Shown in pieces: positions 7,412 to 10,252 of a stretch of DNA of 10,252 nucleotides. The DNA comes from Pseudomonadota bacterium (lineage in GTDB: Bacteria > Pseudomonadota > Gammaproteobacteria > Steroidobacterales > Steroidobacteraceae): the NCBI GenBank assembly GCA_021792815.1, contig JAJYTX010000063.1, forward strand, positions 1 through 10,252, given 5' to 3'. Position 1 is the stretch's first letter. Each line of letters starts with the position of its first letter. A model generated the notes under the pieces. The model was not told where the DNA came from. It saw only the letters and a list, made by a program, of their open reading frames with translations, and did no database searches. A program made the translations under genes and the position numbers.

Positions 7412-7431
7412 TTGCGGGCTCTCGCCCGCAA
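7412..7431. terminator. Hairpin after trkH, probable terminator
   Basis: A perfect 8-bp inverted repeat (arms TTGCGGGC at 7412-7419 and GCCCGCAA at 7424-7431) with a four-base loop, starting four bases after the trkH stop. No T run follows on either strand, so it is not a textbook intrinsic terminator. Its position between convergent genes makes transcription termination or 3'-end protection the likely role. Confidence 0.5.
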
Positions 7432-7433
7432 TC

Positions 7434-7450
7434 CCCGCGGCGGCTGCGGG
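7434..7450. other. Weak GC-rich hairpin between trkH and pyrF
   Basis: Arms CCCGC (7434-7438) and GCGGG (7446-7450) enclose a seven-base loop. The stem is short and made only of G and C, so in this composition it may be chance. It is listed because it lies between two stronger hairpins. Confidence 0.2.
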
Positions 7451-7461
7451 TGACATCGCGC

Positions 7462-7481
7462 GCGCTGAGTGCCGTCAGCGC
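7462..7481 (-). terminator. Hairpin downstream of pyrF, possible terminator of mnmG-pyrF
   Basis: A perfect 7-bp inverted repeat (GCGCTGA at 7462-7468 and TCAGCGC at 7475-7481) with a six-base loop, about 40 bp beyond the pyrF stop on the - strand. There is no T run after it, so the call rests on its stem and its position after the last - strand gene. Confidence 0.35.
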
Positions 7482-7521
7482 CAGCAGGTCCACGCGGCGG
7501 CAGGTGTCCCTTCAATACGGC

Positions 7522-8355
7522 TCAGCGCCCCGCGCGCCGCCTGTGGGCATTGATCTGATCCCGCAGCTTCAGTGCGGCCGTCCGGGCCGCGGAGGCGAAA
7601 TCATCGCGGCCCGAGGCGTAGAGAATACCCCTCGAGGAGCTGATCACGAGCCCCGCGCCCGTGCTGGTCTGGCCGTTGCGCACGGCCTCGGCCACATCCC
7701 CGCCCTGCGCGCCGACTCCGGGCACGAGCAGCGGCATGTCGCCGACGATGGCCCGCACCTCGGAGAGCTCGGCGGGATAGGTCGCGCCCACCACGAGCAT
7801 GACGTTGCCCCGGGCGTTCCACCGTTGTGCAGCCAGCTCCGCCACCGCGTGAAACAGCCGACGCCCGGTGCCGACGACGAGATCCTGAAGGTCACGCGCG
7901 CCGGCATTGGACGTGCGGCACAGCACGATCACGCCCCGGTCCTCGTGCCTGAGGAAGGGATCGAGGGAGTCGCCGCCGAGGTATGGGTTGACCGTCACCG
8001 CATCCGCGCCGTAGCGCTCGAATGCTTCGATGGCGTAGCGCTCCGCCGTGTTTCCGACGTCGCCGCGCTTGGCGTCGAGGATCACCGGAACGCCCGGATA
8101 CGCGCCGTGGATGTACTCGATCGTGCGCTGCAGCTGATCCTCGGCCTCGTAGGCCGCGTAGTGAGCGAACTGCGGCTTGTAGGCGCACACCAGGTCGGCG
8201 GTGGCGTCGATGATCGCCTTGTTGAACTGGAAGATGGGAGAGGCATGGTCGGCGATCTGGCCGGGGAATCGCTCGATCTCCGGGTCGAGCCCGATGCACA
8301 CCAACGAGTCGCTGTGTGCCCAGCTGCGCTCGAGTCGGCTCAGGAAGGCGCTCAT
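7522..8355 (-). CDS. pyrF: Orotidine 5'-phosphate decarboxylase, type 2
   Basis: A cytosolic TIM-barrel enzyme of 277 residues that decarboxylates OMP to UMP, the last step of de novo pyrimidine synthesis. The catalytic set is visible: D24 in CIGLDP, K60 in YKPQ, and the D94-A-K-R-G-D99 signature with the catalytic lysine and aspartates. The phosphate-binding VPGVGAQGG is at 211-219 and SSSRGILYA at 239-247 carries the phosphate-contacting arginine. The length and motifs ([31 protein letters not shown]) are those of type 2 enzymes (about 270 residues), as in betaproteobacteria, not the shorter E. coli type (245). Its ATG overlaps the mnmG stop as ATGA. There is no good Shine-Dalgarno before it, so translation probably depends on mnmG. 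Confidence 0.94.
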   Translation of the reverse strand: MSAFLSRLERSWAHSDSLVCIGLDPEIERFPGQIADHASPIFQFNKAIIDATADLVCAYKPQFAHYAAYEAEDQLQRTIEYIHGAYPGVPVILDAKRGDVGNTAERYAIEAFERYGADAVTVNPYLGGDSLDPFLRHEDRGVIVLCRTSNAGARDLQDLVVGTGRRLFHAVAELAAQRWNARGNVMLVVGATYPAELSEVRAIVGDMPLLVPGVGAQGGDVAEAVRNGQTSTGAGLVISSSRGILYASGRDDFASAARTAALKLRDQINAHRRRAGR

Positions 8356-10252
8356 GCGACACGCGAGGCCAGCTGGCGCCTTTTCAGATGCACCAGCAGC
8401 AGCGTCACGGCGGCCGGGGTCACGCCCGGCACGCGGCTCGCCTGGCCGACCGTCGCGGGACGGTACTCGGTGAGCCGGGCCCGCACCTCGTGCGAGAGTC
8501 CGGCGACCGCGCCATAGTCCAGGTCCTCTGGCAGCCGGGTCTCCTCGTTGCGCCGCTGGCGGTCGATCTCCTCTTGCTGGCGTTCGATATAACCAGCGTA
8601 CTTCGCCCGCGCCTCGACCTGGACGCGTGCCTGGGCCGGCAGGCGCTCGTCCTGTCCGTCACTGTCCCACGCCGGTCGGCCCGCCACCTCGAGCAGCGCC
8701 TGATGGCTGACTTCCGGGCGGCGCAACAGCTCGAATGCCGACACGTCACGGCCGAGCGGTCCGCCCAATACGCGCTCGCACCAGTGTTCGCTGAGCGCCT
8801 CGGGCCGCAGCCGGATGCTCTGCAGGCGCTCGACTTCATGATCGACCAGCCGCCGCTTCGTCTCGAACAGCCGCCAGCGCTCATCATCCACCAGGCCGAG
8901 TTCTCGGCCGAGGGGGGTCAACCGCTGGTCGGCGTTGTCTTCTCTGAGCAGCAGGCGATGCTCGGCCCGGCTGGTGAACATGCGGTACGGCTCGCGGGTG
9001 CCGCGGGTGATCAGGTCATCGACCAGCACGCCGAGATACGCCTCGCTGCGTTTCGGAACCCACGGCTCGCGCTGCCGCACGGCGAGCGCGGCGTTGGTGC
9101 CCGCGAGCAGGCCCTGGGCCGCGGCTTCCTCGTAACCGGTGGTGCCGTTGATCTGGCCGGCGAAGTACAGACCGCGCAGCGCGCGGGTCTCGAGCGAAGG
9201 ACGCAGACCGCGCGGATCGAAGAAATCGTATTCGATCGCGTAGCCGGGACGTGTCAGGTGCGCGTTTTCGAACCCCGGGATGCTGCGTACCAGCGCATAC
9301 TGCGCGTCGAACGGCAGGCTGGTGGAAATGCCATTGGGGTAGATCTCGTGGGTGGCGAGCCCCTCGGGCTCGACGAAGATCTGGTGCGATGTCCGCTCGG
9401 CGAAGCGAACGACCTTGTCCTCGATGGAGGGACAGTAGCGCGGGCCGACGCCTTCGATCACACCGGTGAACATCGGCGAGCGGTCGGTCGCCGCCCGGAT
9501 GATCTCGTGCGTCCGCTCGTTCGTGTGAGTGATGAAGCAGTCCACCTGCCGCGGGTGTTCCGCGGCGCGGCCGAGGAACGAAAACACCGGCAACGGATCG
9601 TCGCTTGCCTGGCGGCGCATCACGGAATAATCGAGCGTGCGCCCGTCGAGACGCGGCGGCGTGCCAGTCTTCAACCGGCCGGCCTGCAGCGACAGTTCCC
9701 TGAGACGTGCCGCCAGACGGTTCGACGGCGGGTCGCCGGCCCGCCCGCCGGCATAGTGGTCGAGACCGACGTGGATCCGCCCGCCGAGGAAGGTCCCGAC
9801 CGTGAGCACCACGCTCGGGGCTTCGAAGACGATCCCGGTGACGGTGATGACGCCGCGCACGCTCTCGCCTTCGAGCAGCAGATCCGCTGCCTCCTGCTGA
9901 AACACCGCCAGGTGCGGCGCACCCTCGATGGCCGTGCGGATCACCTGCCGGTAGAGTTGGCGGTCGGCCTGGGCGCGCGTGGCACGCACCGCCGGACCCT
10001 TGCTGCCGTTCAGCGTCCGGAACTGGATGCCCGCGCGGTCGGTGGCGTGCGCCATCACGCCGCCGAGGGCATCGATCTCGCGCACCAAGTGGCCTTTGCC
10101 GATGCCGCCCACGGCCGGATTGCAGCTCATCTGCCCCAGGGTCTCGATGCTCTGGGTGAGCAGCAGGGTGCGCACACCCATCCGCGAGCAGGCGAGTGCG
10201 GCCTCCGTACCGGCATGACCGCCGCCGACCACGATGACCTCGAAAGGATGGG
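8352..10252 (-). CDS. mnmG: tRNA uridine-5-carboxymethylaminomethyl modification enzyme MnmG, 5' end outside window
   Basis: An FAD-dependent enzyme that, with the GTPase MnmE, installs the (carboxymethyl)aminomethyl group on wobble uridine 34 of certain tRNAs. The visible part begins [18 protein letters not shown]; by alignment to E. coli only about four residues and the start codon are missing, so the GTG at 10232 is internal. Motifs in order: FAD-binding GGGHAG (10226-10209), [40 protein letters not shown], the [11 protein letters not shown] segment whose cysteine falls at the position of E. coli Cys277 without gaps, [13 protein letters not shown], and [15 protein letters not shown]. The C-terminal MnmE/tRNA-interacting domain has KYAGYIERQ and [13 protein letters not shown]. 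The total length of about 636 is normal (E. coli 629). Its stop overlaps the pyrF ATG. In many proteobacteria rsmG follows mnmG, but here pyrF does. Confidence 0.97.
   Translation of the reverse strand, partial: HPFEVIVVGGGHAGTEAALACSRMGVRTLLLTQSIETLGQMSCNPAVGGIGKGHLVREIDALGGVMAHATDRAGIQFRTLNGSKGPAVRATRAQADRQLYRQVIRTAIEGAPHLAVFQQEAADLLLEGESVRGVITVTGIVFEAPSVVLTVGTFLGGRIHVGLDHYAGGRAGDPPSNRLAARLRELSLQAGRLKTGTPPRLDGRTLDYSVMRRQASDDPLPVFSFLGRAAEHPRQVDCFITHTNERTHEIIRAATDRSPMFTGVIEGVGPRYCPSIEDKVVRFAERTSHQIFVEPEGLATHEIYPNGISTSLPFDAQYALVRSIPGFENAHLTRPGYAIEYDFFDPRGLRPSLETRALRGLYFAGQINGTTGYEEAAAQGLLAGTNAALAVRQREPWVPKRSEAYLGVLVDDLITRGTREPYRMFTSRAEHRLLLREDNADQRLTPLGRELGLVDDERWRLFETKRRLVDHEVERLQSIRLRPEALSEHWCERVLGGPLGRDVSAFELLRRPEVSHQALLEVAGRPAWDSDGQDERLPAQARVQVEARAKYAGYIERQQEEIDRQRRNEETRLPEDLDYGAVAGLSHEVRARLTEYRPATVGQASRVPGVTPAAVTLLLVHLKRRQLASRVA

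Noticed and set aside
5636..7456. A 606-codon open frame antisense to trkH
   Set aside because: The product is dominated by Gln, His and Arg, the typical reverse image of a GC-rich membrane protein gene.
8368..8377. Ten-base palindrome GCCAGCTGGC near the mnmG 3' end
   Set aside because: It lies in coding sequence, is a single copy and has no supporting operator context.
6052..8517. An 821-codon open frame on the + strand across trkH, the spacer and pyrF
   Set aside because: It is out of frame with trkH and antisense to pyrF and mnmG, its product is low-complexity and rich in Arg, Ala and Gly, and both overlapped genes are unmistakable. Stop codons are rare by chance at this GC content.

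Overview
The window is a stretch of high-GC bacterial chromosome, dense with genes. The UvrD, TrkA and MnmG proteins line up closely with my recollection of the Escherichia coli proteins over almost their whole length, so I infer a GC-rich gammaproteobacterium. A lineage near Xanthomonadales, Nevskiales or Steroidobacterales is a guess that the sequence does not prove. No tRNA, rRNA, insertion sequence, CRISPR array, phage gene or integration site was seen.

Layout. Positions 2-1372 (+) hold the 3' part of a large protein that looks like a secreted six-hairpin glycoside hydrolase; its start lies before the window. After a gap of about 145 bp, which contains a doubtful 51-residue ORF, come four + strand genes. 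These are gloB (1518-2306, glyoxalase II), uvrD (2329-4548, DNA helicase II), trkA (4552-5922, regulatory subunit of the Trk potassium system) and trkH (5954-7408, its membrane channel subunit). The gaps between them are 22, 3 and 31 bp, so uvrD-trkA-trkH, perhaps with gloB, could be one transcript. The - strand holds the converging pair mnmG-pyrF: mnmG (5' end cut at 10252, stop at 8352) overlaps the pyrF start by four bases, and pyrF ends at 7522. The 113 bp between the convergent trkH and pyrF ends contains three simple hairpins that may terminate transcription from both sides.

How the genes work together. TrkA and TrkH are partners in one potassium uptake system. MnmG (tRNA wobble uridine modification) and PyrF (last step of UMP synthesis) are probably co-translated but have no direct pathway link. 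GloB detoxifies methylglyoxal-derived S-lactoylglutathione, and UvrD works in excision and mismatch repair. The region is essentially housekeeping and I see no convincing new defence, mobile or biosynthetic system. The points most worth a second look are an unusual fourth filter segment and gate loop in TrkH, the mnmG-pyrF overlap with no rsmG next to mnmG, a type 2 (betaproteobacterial-like) PyrF, and a uvrD start that sits almost on top of its only promoter-like element.
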